Below the pieces are notes generated by a model. It saw nothing but the letters and a program-made list of their open reading frames with translations. It made no database searches and was not told where the DNA came from. Below, piece by piece: positions 47,508 through 55,699 of a stretch of DNA of 62,806 nucleotides. Source of the stretch: Nesterenkonia salmonea (GTDB taxonomy: Bacteria > Actinomycetota > Actinomycetes > Actinomycetales > Micrococcaceae); contig NZ_VAVZ01000019.1 in the NCBI RefSeq assembly GCF_005771525.1, forward strand, positions 1-62,806. Direction: 5' to 3'. Position numbers and translations under genes: made by a program. The first letter of the stretch is position 1. Each line of letters opens with the position of its first letter.

Positions 47508-47990
47508 GTGCTTATCGGAGAACTCAGCGCTGTCACCGGCATTGGCCGTCAGGCGATTCGCTTTTATGAACGCCAGGGCCTGCTGTCGAACCCGGAACGA
47601 ACGGGCGGCGGCTACCGTCGCTATGACGATCAGGCCGTCACTCGACTGCGGTTCATCCGCGCCGCCCAGGCCGCGGGCCTGACCCTGCAGGAGATCCTGG
47701 GCACGATTCAACTTCGCGAGACCGGCCAGATTCCTTGCGCACACGTCGCGGGTCTCGTCGAGCAGAAGCTCGCCGATGTTCGAGCCCGCCAGGTTGAACT
47801 CGAGGTGCTGGCCGCTGATCTCGAGCAGACCCTTCTTGCAAGCCAGAACCTCGACCCGGCCAATTGCGGCAACGATGAGGTGTGTCACATCGTGACAACT
47901 CCCGAACACAACCGGGCCAGCACCCATAGTTCTGAACACCATCCCGGGCCTCGTGCAGTGGGGATGGAACATCGTGGGCCCCTTAACTGA
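47508..47990 (+). CDS. MerR-family metal-responsive activator
   Basis: A 160-residue regulator: ELSAVTGIGRQAIRFYERQGLL is the helix-turn-helix, GGGYRRYDDQAVTRLRFIRAAQAAGL the second motif, then a long dimerisation helix. Cys at IPCAHV, DPANCGND and EVCHIV match the three-Cys pattern of MerR/ZntR-type sensors of divalent metals. The frame is open far upstream but that part is antisense to the thioredoxin-like gene; GTG 47508, just after the -10 element, is preferred. It is divergent from the operon it should activate. Confidence 0.85.
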   Translation: MLIGELSAVTGIGRQAIRFYERQGLLSNPERTGGGYRRYDDQAVTRLRFIRAAQAAGLTLQEILGTIQLRETGQIPCAHVAGLVEQKLADVRARQVELEVLAADLEQTLLASQNLDPANCGNDEVCHIVTTPEHNRASTHSSEHHPGPRAVGMEHRGPLN

Positions 47991-48155
47991 CGATTGACTG
48001 AGCCCAAAGTGGTCGTCCCAGTTCCTTGGTTGTGGGACGGACCTCACGAGCAGGCCTCCGGATCCACAGCTATCGGCGCGTCGGCATCCCAGAAGTTATC
48101 CCACAATCAGATTCCATCTATTCCGTACGATTCCGACTACTGGTACTCTCAGGCC
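47991..48155. other. candidate resolution (res) region
   Basis: 165 bases without a gene before the resolvase. A near-perfect inverted repeat, GGTCGTCCCA (48011-48020) and TGGGACGGACC (48033-48043), and three spaced ATTCC repeats (48111-48135) fit a multi-site recombinase target. This is inference from position only. Confidence 0.35.
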
Positions 48156-48782
48156 ATGGAATTGGGGTACGCACGAGTCTCGACGGCCAAACAGGATCTA
48201 GATCGACAGATCGATGCCCTACGCGAGGTCGGTATCACAGCCGACCGGATCTACGTAGACAAGAAATCAGGTGCCACCGTCAACCGGCCCGGACTCGGCG
48301 CGGCGCTGGACTATGCCCGCGACGGTGACGTGATCGTGGTCCACACCCTCGACCGGCTCGGACGCACCGTGCGTGACACCCTGAACCTCATTCACGACCT
48401 CGCCGAACGAGGAGTGGGAGTCCGCAACTTGGCAGACCCGATCAAGGTCGATTCATCGAACCCCAACGATCCGATGGCGCAACTGGCAGTGGTGCTGCTG
48501 GCACTGTTCGGACAGATGGAACGCACCTACACCCTCGAACGTGCCGCCCATGCCCGAGCAGTGGCCACAGCGAAAGGTCGCCGCGTGGGCCGACCCTCGG
48601 TGGTGGACCCGGACAAGCTGGCCTACGCAGCACACTTGCGCGAAACCGGGCATACCATCGCTGAGATCGTGACCAAGTCAGGGATTGCCCGGACCAGTCT
48701 GTATCGACACCTTCCACCCCGGCCTGCTGAATCGGTGACCGCCGGAGTAAACACCGAAGCCGACGCCGACTCAGAGATCTGA
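48156..48782 (+). CDS. serine recombinase/resolvase
   Basis: A 208-residue resolvase/invertase. YARVSTAKQDLDRQ holds the catalytic Ser near residue 10, and VVHTLDRLGRTVRD the conserved Arg region near 67. A C-terminal helix-turn-helix (ETGHTIAEIVTKSGIARTSLYRHL) binds DNA. ATG 48156 is chosen because it gives the usual N-terminus. It would resolve cointegrates made by the transposase encoded ten bases downstream. Confidence 0.92.
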   Translation: MELGYARVSTAKQDLDRQIDALREVGITADRIYVDKKSGATVNRPGLGAALDYARDGDVIVVHTLDRLGRTVRDTLNLIHDLAERGVGVRNLADPIKVDSSNPNDPMAQLAVVLLALFGQMERTYTLERAAHARAVATAKGRRVGRPSVVDPDKLAYAAHLRETGHTIAEIVTKSGIARTSLYRHLPPRPAESVTAGVNTEADADSEI

Positions 48783-48791
48783 TACCGGCCG

Positions 48792-50243
48792 GTGATAGCG
48801 ATGGCGCAGTTCACCCCAGAGAAGAAGATCACTCTGCTGCGCCAGCACGACGAAGGAGTCCCCTGGACGCGCATCGCCGAGGAATCAGGGGTGGCGCTGC
48901 GAACACTGACCCGCTGGTCCGCGAAATACCGCGCTGACCCGACCTCGCGTGGCCTGACGCGCCCGGTTCGTAGTGACCGTGGGAAACGACGAATCTCGGC
49001 TGAGCTCGTTGAACTGATCGAAGCATTGGCCCTTCGGTGGCCTGAACCCACAGCCGCGTTCATCCATCGCCGGGTCAGCGACATCGCCGATGACCGAGGC
49101 CTAACCGCACCGAGCTACTCCAGCGTCCGAGCGATCATCGACGCTATCGATCCTGGTCTACGGACCCTGGCTCAACACGGTGACGCTGCATACCGGGATC
49201 GGTTTGAATTGGTGCTGCGCCGCAGCGCCGCACGTCCGAATGAGCAGTGGCAGGCCGATCACACGCTTCTCGACGTTGCGATCCTGGATAAGACCGGCGC
49301 CCCGGTGCGCCCCTGGTTAACAGTGTTACTGGATGACTACTCGCGTGCGGTCGCCGGGTACACCCTCTTCCTGGGTGCCCCGACGGCGGAGCAGACAGCA
49401 CTTGCACTGCACCAGGCCATCAACCCCAAGACAGATCCATCCTGGCCCGTATGTGGTCTGCCCGATCTGATCTACTCAGACCACGGGTCGGACTTCACCT
49501 CCGCCCGGCTTGAGCGAGTCTGCCTAGACACCAAAGTCCAGCTCATCCACTCCCGGGTCGGTATTCCACAAGGCCGGGGAAAGATCGAACGGTTCTACGG
49601 GTCAGTCACCTCCCAGCTGCTGCCGCATCTGCCCGGGCACATACCCCACGGGACCAACGGAACCCCAGCCACTGACCCGACACTGACGCTCGAACAGCTC
49701 GACGCGATCATGGAGAAGTTCATCGTCACCGAGTACAACCAGCGCACCCACTCCGAAACCGATGAAGCCCCTGCCCACCGATGGGGCGCCTCCGGTTTCA
49801 TCCCACGTGCCCCCGCCCGGCCTGAGGAGCTTGACCTTCTGCTGCTGACCGCAGCCGCCACACGGAAGGTTCAGCGCGACGGGATCCAGTTCGCCTCCAC
49901 CCGGTACGTCTCCACGGTCCTAGCCGCCTACGTCGGTGAACAGGTGACAGTGCGGTTCAATCCCCGCGACGTCGGCGAGATCCGGGTCTACTTCCACGAC
50001 GAGTTCCTCTGCCGCGCGATCGCTCCCCACCTCGCGGCAGAGTCCGTCTCCCTCCAGGAGCTCCAGGCCGCCCGGACTCAACGCCGACGCGACCTGAAAC
50101 GACAGCTGCGACAACGACGCAGCCTTGCCGACGCGCTGCCGCTCGACTCGCGGTACACCCCTCCTGCGCCTGCCGAGGTAGAACCGCCCACCATCGAGGA
50201 TTCACCACCACGACACCGATTGCGTCTCTATGCCACCGAATAA
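48792..50243 (+). CDS. DDE transposase, TniA/Mu-type
   Basis: A 483-residue transposase. An N-terminal helix-turn-helix region is followed by the integrase core with the DDE triad at WQADHTLLDV, YSDHGSDF and GRGKIERFYGS. A Mu-type C-terminal beta domain (about 350-430) and a basic tail complete it. The start is GTG 48792 or ATG 48801. The ATPase gene overlaps its end by 14 bases. It should act on the TGTGAG...CTCACA ends described for the element. Confidence 0.9.
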   Translation: MIAMAQFTPEKKITLLRQHDEGVPWTRIAEESGVALRTLTRWSAKYRADPTSRGLTRPVRSDRGKRRISAELVELIEALALRWPEPTAAFIHRRVSDIADDRGLTAPSYSSVRAIIDAIDPGLRTLAQHGDAAYRDRFELVLRRSAARPNEQWQADHTLLDVAILDKTGAPVRPWLTVLLDDYSRAVAGYTLFLGAPTAEQTALALHQAINPKTDPSWPVCGLPDLIYSDHGSDFTSARLERVCLDTKVQLIHSRVGIPQGRGKIERFYGSVTSQLLPHLPGHIPHGTNGTPATDPTLTLEQLDAIMEKFIVTEYNQRTHSETDEAPAHRWGASGFIPRAPARPEELDLLLLTAAATRKVQRDGIQFASTRYVSTVLAAYVGEQVTVRFNPRDVGEIRVYFHDEFLCRAIAPHLAAESVSLQELQAARTQRRRDLKRQLRQRRSLADALPLDSRYTPPAPAEVEPPTIEDSPPRHRLRLYATE

Positions 50244-51135
50244 CCCTGGACATTCCATCCTCAACAAAGGCGAAGACGGGCGCCGGTTCCTGACCCAAGA
50301 CTTCGGAGAGGTCAACTCCAGCGCCCCACCGAGACCCGACCTGCCACCTTTTCAAACCACCCGGGAACATCGTCGCTTCACCGAGTTCGCGGCCCCCGTC
50401 AGGGCCCACCGCTACATCGGGCTCTGCTGGGGCCCGCCTGGGGTGGGCAAGACCCTTTCTGCGCGTCATTACGGCGGTATCGATGAGTGGGAGCAGTGGC
50501 ACTCTCTCTTCACTGAAGATCTCGGCCCGGTGCCGCCGCGAGTGCTCGAGGCCCGCACCGCGTTCTTCACCCCCACCGTGGCTGCGACCACTAAGCAGAT
50601 CGACCAGGGACTGCCGCGGGTCTGCCAGAAGATCTCGTTCGCTGTGGACTTCGCCGAGCACGGTGTGGTGGACCCCTACGTCCATACCGAGTCACGCTCC
50701 AGCGGACGCACTGAGCTGCTCATCATTGATGAAGCTGATCGTCTCAAGACCACAGGCCTGGAACAGGTTCGTGATTTCTACGATCATCACCACATGGGGG
50801 TGATCCTCATCGGTATGCCCGGGATCGAGAAGCGCCTCGCTCGATATCCGCAGCTCTATAGTCGGATTGGTTTCGCCCACGAGTATCGTCAGCTGACTGC
50901 GGATGAACTCACCGCGGTACTGACCACGCGCCTACCAGCAGCTGAGGGTGCCGCCGACGGTGGTGTCGCCCACGCGACAGCTGTCGCTACCATCGTGCGG
51001 ATCACAGGTGGCAACTTTCGTCTCGTGGATCGATTACTCACCCAGATCGAACGTGTGCAGACAGTCAATGGGCTCGACGAGTTGACCCCCGAAGTAGTGG
51101 AAGCCGCAAGGGACGCCCTCCTCATCGGTCACTAA
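50230..51135 (+). CDS. TniB-like AAA ATPase of transposition
   Basis: A 301-residue AAA protein: Walker A GPPGVGKT near residue 74, Walker B LLIIDEAD near 164 and the arginine-bearing region YSRIGFAHEYRQLT. TniB/MuB/TnsC-type ATPases select the target and stimulate the transposase. The gene overlaps tniA by 14 bases and ends 28 bases before the right terminal repeat. Confidence 0.9.
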   Translation: MPPNNPGHSILNKGEDGRRFLTQDFGEVNSSAPPRPDLPPFQTTREHRRFTEFAAPVRAHRYIGLCWGPPGVGKTLSARHYGGIDEWEQWHSLFTEDLGPVPPRVLEARTAFFTPTVAATTKQIDQGLPRVCQKISFAVDFAEHGVVDPYVHTESRSSGRTELLIIDEADRLKTTGLEQVRDFYDHHHMGVILIGMPGIEKRLARYPQLYSRIGFAHEYRQLTADELTAVLTTRLPAAEGAADGGVAHATAVATIVRITGGNFRLVDRLLTQIERVQTVNGLDELTPEVVEAARDALLIGH

Positions 51136-51163
51136 GGACGCCGATTACCGCTGCCGAAAAACC

Positions 51164-51186
51164 GCCACTTATCGTTGCGACTCACA
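51164..51186 (-). repeat. transposon terminal inverted repeat, right
   Basis: Read inward on the minus strand it starts TGTGAGTCGCAACGATAAG and ends TGGC, matching the left end at 21 of 23 positions. It lies just after the ATPase gene. Confidence 0.85.
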
Positions 51187-51195
51187 CCGTTGGTG
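51187..51195. repeat. target-site duplication, right copy
   Basis: CCGTTGGTG, identical to 42368-42376. On the minus strand it encodes the TNG codons that occur at the junction of both gene halves. Confidence 0.8.
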
Positions 51196-52430
51196 AGGAA
51201 CCGCTTGCCGTGAAGAGTTATCACGGATGTTGAATCCGCGAGCCAGTGGACCTTGGCCCCTTTCGCCTCCGCTCCCAGCGGCAAGATCATGGGGCCCGGT
51301 GGCCTATTGATCCTGGTGGCCGCATCTTCAAGCTCCGCGCTGGGAGTCAGCCGGGGGGACTCATTCGGGTCACCTGTCGGAGTGAGATTTTCGAGGCGGG
51401 AAGGGCGCTGATCAGTTGGCCACGCTCCCAGATCAAGTGCCAGGTGGTGGCCTAGCCCGTCCGAGCCTGTTGTCATCGCGGGGTTGCGGAACCGCCAGGG
51501 ACGCAGCGGCCGTTCAGCCAGCGCGCTGACGATCGTCTCAAAATCCTCCGCAGAGACTGCCCGAGTGCCTGTAGCCTCGCCCGAGTCTTCGACGGGGTAG
51601 AGCTTCAGAGTGACGCGCCGAGAACCGTCAACCCCGTGGATTTCCAACATGGCCCAAAGGGCGAACGGCGGTGGCTCCTCAACCCCGGTCGGGGAGTGTC
51701 CTGGTTGGTTCTGAGCGGTTGAGGGAGACTCTCCCAGCCCATAAACAACCCACCGCTCCCGTTTGCGATGCACCTCTTGGAGTCGTTGGGTGCCTGTGCC
51801 CAGAACGAGGTCGAAATCCTTATTGAGCATCTGATGGACCAGCGCGTACTGGGTGGTGTTCCGCCAGGCTGACTTCTTCCGCCAGGACGGCATAGCAAGG
51901 TGAAAGGCATCGAGACGCTCGTTCTCCAATCGCGGCCGGGGAACTTCCTGGGTGCTCAGAGGCGCAAGACCTGCGCGGTCATCCTCAGCCATAGTCGCAA
52001 GATTATTTGATGAGCCTTCTGGACGGATATGGGAGGCGTGGAAGTTCAGTTGCCCGCCGCCCGCTGCCGCGGGGATCTCCACGGAGAGTGGGTTCTTCGC
52101 CTCATGGAGGTTGCGGCCCACGCCAAAGGGGATGAGGCCTTGGTCGTGCAGCGAATCCAGCGCGGTTTCTACACCCGCAGAGGTGAGATTTGAGAGATTC
52201 TCCGGCGCCAGGTGAACTGCGTCTATGCCTATCTCTGGCATTCCAACCACGCCGTTTCGGACCTCAGCCAATCTCTCGGGTCGGATCGTTGCGATCACCT
52301 GATCAGCACTCTCTGTGAAGGCTGCTAGAGCTGAGGAATGCGCATTGGCTCCAGCTGATAGGTCTTCTAGTGGAAAACCTAGAATGAGCACCCGGTAACT
52401 TGGTGACATCGACGCGTTCATGGTGCTCAT
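51187..52430 (-). pseudogene. 5' part of the transposon-split CapA-ATP-grasp gene
   Basis: The first 414 codons of a gene whose remainder is at 42367-40744. The fold resembles CapA (poly-gamma-glutamate capsule/metallophosphatase-like): NLTSAGVETALDSLHDQG then FGVGRNLHEA, and DLVLGTGTQRLQEV then VVYGLGE. The histidines that bind metal in CapA (NNH and GHHPH) are absent, so this may be a non-catalytic domain. The last section leads towards the ATP-grasp domain. In its present state the frame runs 16 codons plus a stop into the transposon end. ATG 52430 overlaps the stop of the phosphomutase gene (ATGA), indicating an operon. Confidence 0.8.
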
Positions 52431-53836
52431 TGTTGAATCATGCTCAGCACCTGGTCGCGGATCGTGGTCATCTGCTGGTGGGTGTGCGCCTCACCGTTGA
52501 ACCGCAGGAACGGCTCGGTGTTTGATGGGCGGAGGTTGAACCACCAGGTGCCGTCGGTGGAGTTGATGGTCACCCCGTCTTTGCGGGTGATGACGACGCC
52601 GTCACCGGAGAAGTTGCCCACGACGCGCTCCATTGCGCCGGTTTTGTCCTCTACCTCCGAGTTGATCTCCCCGGAGGCGGCGTAGGGGTTGTATTCGGCA
52701 GCGAGTTCGTTGAGCCCCAGATCTTGTTCCCCGAGTGCTGCGAGGACGTGCATGGCTGCCAGCATCCCGGTGTCGGCGTTGAAGAAGTCCCTGAAGTAGT
52801 AGTGCGCGGAGTGCTCACCGCCGAAGACTGCGGATTCCTCGGCCATGACCGCTTTGATGTAGGAGTGTCCCACGCGGGTTTCGACAGCCCGGCCGCCGTG
52901 GCGTTCCACCAGTTCCGGGACGGCCTTTGAGGTGATCAGATTGTGGATGATCACGGGCCGTTCTTCCCCGTTGGCTTGGGCGCGGGCGATCTCCCGGCGG
53001 GCCACCAGTGCGGTCACTGCCGACGGCGAGACAGGTTCACCCTTCTCATCGATCACAAAGCAGCGGTCGGCGTCGCCGTCGAAGGCGAGGCCAATGTCAG
53101 CCTCATGGTCCAGAACTGCACGTTGAAGATCACGCAGGTTCTCTGGTTCCAGTGGATTGGCAGGGTGGTTCGGGAAGCTGCCGTCGAGCTCAAAGTAGAG
53201 CGGAATGATCTCCAGGGGAAGGTCACCGAGCCTTTCGCCTCCAAGTACCGCCGGTGTGGTCATTCCGGCCATACCGTTTCCGGCGTCCACGACCACCTTG
53301 AGGTGGCGGCCCTGGGACAGGTTCACCTGGGTGCGCAGATACGCGGCGTAGTCGGTGAGGAGATCTGCGGTGTTCACTGTGCCGGCGGCGTCGTGCTGGG
53401 GGATTGTTCCGGAGTCCAGGTAGGTTTGGGCAGCTTGGCGGATGTCTTCCAAACCGGTTTCTGCGCTGAGCGGCACGGCCCCGGCCTTCGACATTTTCAT
53501 CCCGTTGTAGCCGGCCGGGTTGTGGCTGGCGGTGAACACCACTCCGGGTGCATTCGCGGTTCCGGAGGCGTAGTAGAGCATGTCGGTGGAGATCAGCCCG
53601 AGGTCTGTGACGTTGGCCCCGCGCCAGGTGGCTCCCTCGGCGAAGCTTTGGGCGAACTGCGCTGATGAGGGCCGCATGTCTCCGCCTACCAGCACCTGTT
53701 GACCGGCGAGTTCCAGGACGTCGACGAAGGCGGCGCCGACCGCGCGCACGGATTCGGGGGTGATGGTTTCCCCGACGATTCCGCGGACATCGTAGGCTTT
53801 GAAGGAGTCAGAGAGCTCAATAGTCACGAGCCTCAT
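52427..53836 (-). CDS. manB: phosphomannomutase/phosphoglucomutase
   Basis: A 469-residue alpha-D-phosphohexomutase. FKAYDVRG at the N-terminus, the phosphoserine loop TASHNPAGYNG near residue 103, metal site DGDADR near 250, sugar-binding GGEHSAHYYF near 325 and phosphate-binding RPSNTEP near 435 are all present. It interconverts the 1- and 6-phosphates of mannose and/or glucose in the cytoplasm and could supply precursors for the glycan locus. The start is ATG 53836 or GTG 53827. It is coupled to the broken CapA-ATP-grasp gene. Confidence 0.93.
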   Translation of the reverse strand: MRLVTIELSDSFKAYDVRGIVGETITPESVRAVGAAFVDVLELAGQQVLVGGDMRPSSAQFAQSFAEGATWRGANVTDLGLISTDMLYYASGTANAPGVVFTASHNPAGYNGMKMSKAGAVPLSAETGLEDIRQAAQTYLDSGTIPQHDAAGTVNTADLLTDYAAYLRTQVNLSQGRHLKVVVDAGNGMAGMTTPAVLGGERLGDLPLEIIPLYFELDGSFPNHPANPLEPENLRDLQRAVLDHEADIGLAFDGDADRCFVIDEKGEPVSPSAVTALVARREIARAQANGEERPVIIHNLITSKAVPELVERHGGRAVETRVGHSYIKAVMAEESAVFGGEHSAHYYFRDFFNADTGMLAAMHVLAALGEQDLGLNELAAEYNPYAASGEINSEVEDKTGAMERVVGNFSGDGVVITRKDGVTINSTDGTWWFNLRPSNTEPFLRFNGEAHTHQQMTTIRDQVLSMIQQ

Positions 53837-53928
53837 CCTACGGGCGGAACCTCAAGATGCCGCTCAGCAGCGCACTGCGCAGGGGAGGGGTCTGACCAGG
53901 TCCTCCCGTATTGCGTACACTGGTTTAT

Positions 53929-54774
53929 ATGGAGATCCTTCTGCTCTTAGTCCTTGGGCTGGTGCTCTTCCTTTTCGTGCGGACCATGATGCAGCGCCAG
54001 GCGCAGAAGATGAACGACCGCATGCAACAGGAGATCACCCCTGAGACGGCTCGCCAGGCCGCATTGGCATTGAACGACGACCAGCACAAAGCTGTGTATC
54101 AGGCGATTGCCGCCGAGGATGCTAAGCGCGCCATGATGGTCTTCAAGCAGGCGACCGGCGCATCGGTCCAAGACTGTTTGGTGGCGGTGCAGGCCCTGTT
54201 CCGTTTTCCGCAGCCGAACCCTTCGGAGATCCGTTTCCAGGAGGGTTTCAACCTCAACCATGAGGATTCCTCCAGTGAGGACGTCAGCGAGGAGTACCTC
54301 GAGGACGCTATTGACGATGTCAGGGACGACGCCGATTCCGCACCCGGCTCTGATGAGGGACCTTTGGCTGAGGCTGACCCCAACACTGGTGAGATTGTGG
54401 GGGAGAACGCCTCCAATGTGCCCAATATCCCCAATGGCCAAAAGCCCACAACGGGTGAGGGCGATGATGATGAGATTGATGCCCGAGCACGGGAGCTGAT
54501 GGAGGCGTCCGGTTTCGATCCGGACCAGGAGCTGACCATCCCTGAGGAGTGGGCCTCTGAGGATGAGCAGGCCGGCTTCCACCTTGAGGTGCAGCGTGGA
54601 GATGAGAAGATCACGCTGTCTCATGACGACCTTGAGCCGTGGGTGCATGATCAGCTCTATGCGCTGCTGCGGGATGACCACGTGGACCAGGCCGCAGACC
54701 TTCTCGCCGCGAATTCTCCTCTGACCACGGAAGAGGCCCACCGCTTCCTGGTGGTCTTCAAGAACCAGGGCTGA
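53929..54774 (+). CDS. membrane-anchored acidic protein, unknown function
   Basis: A 281-residue protein with one N-terminal membrane helix (residues 3-18) and a long acidic cytoplasmic part. Residues 35-80 (a Gln/Ala-rich helical segment with ATGASVQDCLVAVQAL) faintly resemble the C-terminal domain of ribosomal protein L7/L12. A Glu/Asp-rich spacer follows, then a second helical domain. TACACT at 53916-53921 lies seven bases before ATG 53929, so the mRNA may be leaderless. It is followed by a 45-aa membrane peptide with a TGATG overlap. I do not recognise the family. Confidence 0.7.
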   Translation: MEILLLLVLGLVLFLFVRTMMQRQAQKMNDRMQQEITPETARQAALALNDDQHKAVYQAIAAEDAKRAMMVFKQATGASVQDCLVAVQALFRFPQPNPSEIRFQEGFNLNHEDSSSEDVSEEYLEDAIDDVRDDADSAPGSDEGPLAEADPNTGEIVGENASNVPNIPNGQKPTTGEGDDDEIDARARELMEASGFDPDQELTIPEEWASEDEQAGFHLEVQRGDEKITLSHDDLEPWVHDQLYALLRDDHVDQAADLLAANSPLTTEEAHRFLVVFKNQG

Positions 54775-54911
54775 TGACGACTCTCCAGCTCACGGCCGTG
54801 CTCCTGATTGGGTTGACCGTCATGCTCGTGGTGTTCCTGGGGTCCATCATGGTCAGCAACCGTAAGAACGCCGAGCGGAAAGCTCAGGGCCAAGACCCCC
54901 ACCAGGAGTAA
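54774..54911 (+). CDS. 45-residue single-span membrane peptide
   Basis: A short gene whose ATG overlaps the previous TGA (TGATG). It starts MTTLQLTAVLLIGLTVMLVV, a membrane helix, and ends in a charged tail NRKNAERKAQGQDPHQE. Translational coupling to the membrane-anchored acidic protein suggests a partner role. Confidence 0.6.
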   Translation: MTTLQLTAVLLIGLTVMLVVFLGSIMVSNRKNAERKAQGQDPHQE

Positions 54912-54938
54912 CTGCGGGTCGGAGGGCAGAACGGATGA

Positions 54939-55256
54939 CTGAGCCAGTGCGGCGTTCGTGAGACGCGTGAAGAGCTGGGTGTTGTCGTCAATGAGGAAGA
55001 CCTTGTTCCGCTGACGGTCATGCATCGCACCGGCGCGAACGGTCAGGCTATCGACGAGCGGGTGGACTTCTTCTTCGCGGTCCAGCACTGGGTGGGAGAG
55101 CCAAAGATCCAGGAGACCGACAAAGCCGAGGAACTGCGTTGGGCGGAGCCAACTGCCCTGCCATCTCCCATCGTCCCGCACGAACGTTTCGTCTTGGAAC
55201 GCTGGGCGCAGGCCACACTACCCGCCGTCACGACGTTCGGCTTCGATCTGTACTAG
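54939..55256 (+). pseudogene. NUDIX hydrolase, N-terminally truncated
   Basis: The open frame after a TGA at 54936-54938 begins inside a NUDIX box: VRETREELGV keeps the REx2EELG part. It continues with VMHRTGANGQAIDERVDFFF and WAEPTALPSPIVPHE, a typical family C-terminus. The first third, including the GG-x5-E half of the box, is missing, so the enzyme cannot be functional as read. The rest keeps good reading, suggesting recent loss. Confidence 0.7.
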
Positions 55257-55257
55257 C

Positions 55258-55284
55258 CCTGAGGTTCTTTGCCTCAGGTTTTCG
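55258..55284 (+). terminator. Rho-independent terminator
   Basis: CCTGAGG-TTCTTTG-CCTCAGG (55258-55278) followed by TTTTCGTCCT. It ends the rightward transcript of the NUDIX fragment and faces the leftward winged-helix gene. Confidence 0.75.
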
Positions 55285-55318
55285 TCCTTACCTGGAGTAG
55301 GTGCTGGCTCTCACGCGC

Positions 55319-55600
55319 CTATTCGTTGTCGTCCTTCAGGGCGGTCAGTAGTTCTCCGACTCGGTGATGGCGCTCCAAAGGGTGACGCAGAGGTAGTTCC
55401 GGATTGACCCGGTACCGGTTGCGGCGGCCGTCCCTTTCCCGGTCCAGATAGCCGGCATCAATGAGCTCAGCCAGGATCCGCTGAGCCGCACGTTCGGTGA
55501 TGCCCACCTCTTGGGCGATTTCTCTGACTCGTAGCCCTGGATCCCGGGCCACGCATATCAGTACATGAGCGTGATTGGTGAGGAACGTCCAGTCGGGCAT
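55319..55600 (-). CDS. winged-helix transcriptional regulator
   Basis: A 93-residue MarR/ArsR-like winged-helix protein: REIAQEVGITERAAQRILAELIDAGYL is the recognition helix region and RDGRRNRYRVNPE the wing. No metal-binding Cys cluster is seen. It is divergent from the bicarbonate transporter gene, with 99 bases between the starts. Two ACATGA repeats (55623-55637) just upstream of its start could be its binding site. Confidence 0.8.
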   Translation of the reverse strand: MPDWTFLTNHAHVLICVARDPGLRVREIAQEVGITERAAQRILAELIDAGYLDRERDGRRNRYRVNPELPLRHPLERHHRVGELLTALKDDNE

Positions 55601-55668
55601 GCTTCACCCTAGCGCATATACGACATGAAATACATGACAAGCAATTCGTGTAGTCTATGTCTCTGGTT

Positions 55669-55689
55669 GGGGTTTTCTGCCGAAACCCC
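55669..55689 (+). promoter_or_regulatory. hairpin in the sbtA leader
   Basis: GGGGTTT-TCTGCCG-AAACCCC forms a 7-bp stem ending eleven bases before the sbtA ATG. It may affect translation initiation or serve as an operator. A TAGTCT -10-like sequence lies upstream at 55651-55656. There is no clear Shine-Dalgarno sequence. Confidence 0.4.
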
Positions 55690-55699
55690 GTGGTGTTGG

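Larger units (their letters stand above)
42377..51186. mobile_element. 8.8-kb Tn402/Tn5053-like transposon carrying metal-response genes
   Basis: The element spans 8810 bases and is bounded by imperfect 23-bp terminal inverted repeats starting TGTGAGTCGCAACG, with a 9-bp direct repeat outside. From left to right it holds about 260 bases without a gene (42377-42637), cadD and a CmtR-like sensor, a MerR regulator and an ACR3-like permease, a broken flavin-disulfide reductase, a thioredoxin-like protein, a second MerR, a serine resolvase, a DDE transposase and a TniB-like ATPase. No tniQ homologue is present. It interrupts a CapA-ATP-grasp gene. The resolvase implies a cointegrate intermediate, as in Tn402/Tn5053 relatives (family knowledge). 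Confidence 0.85.

Noticed and set aside
51132-51186. C-terminal end of the CapA-like frame as a natural terminus
   Set aside because: The last 16 codons are transposon end sequence; the natural continuation is at 42367.
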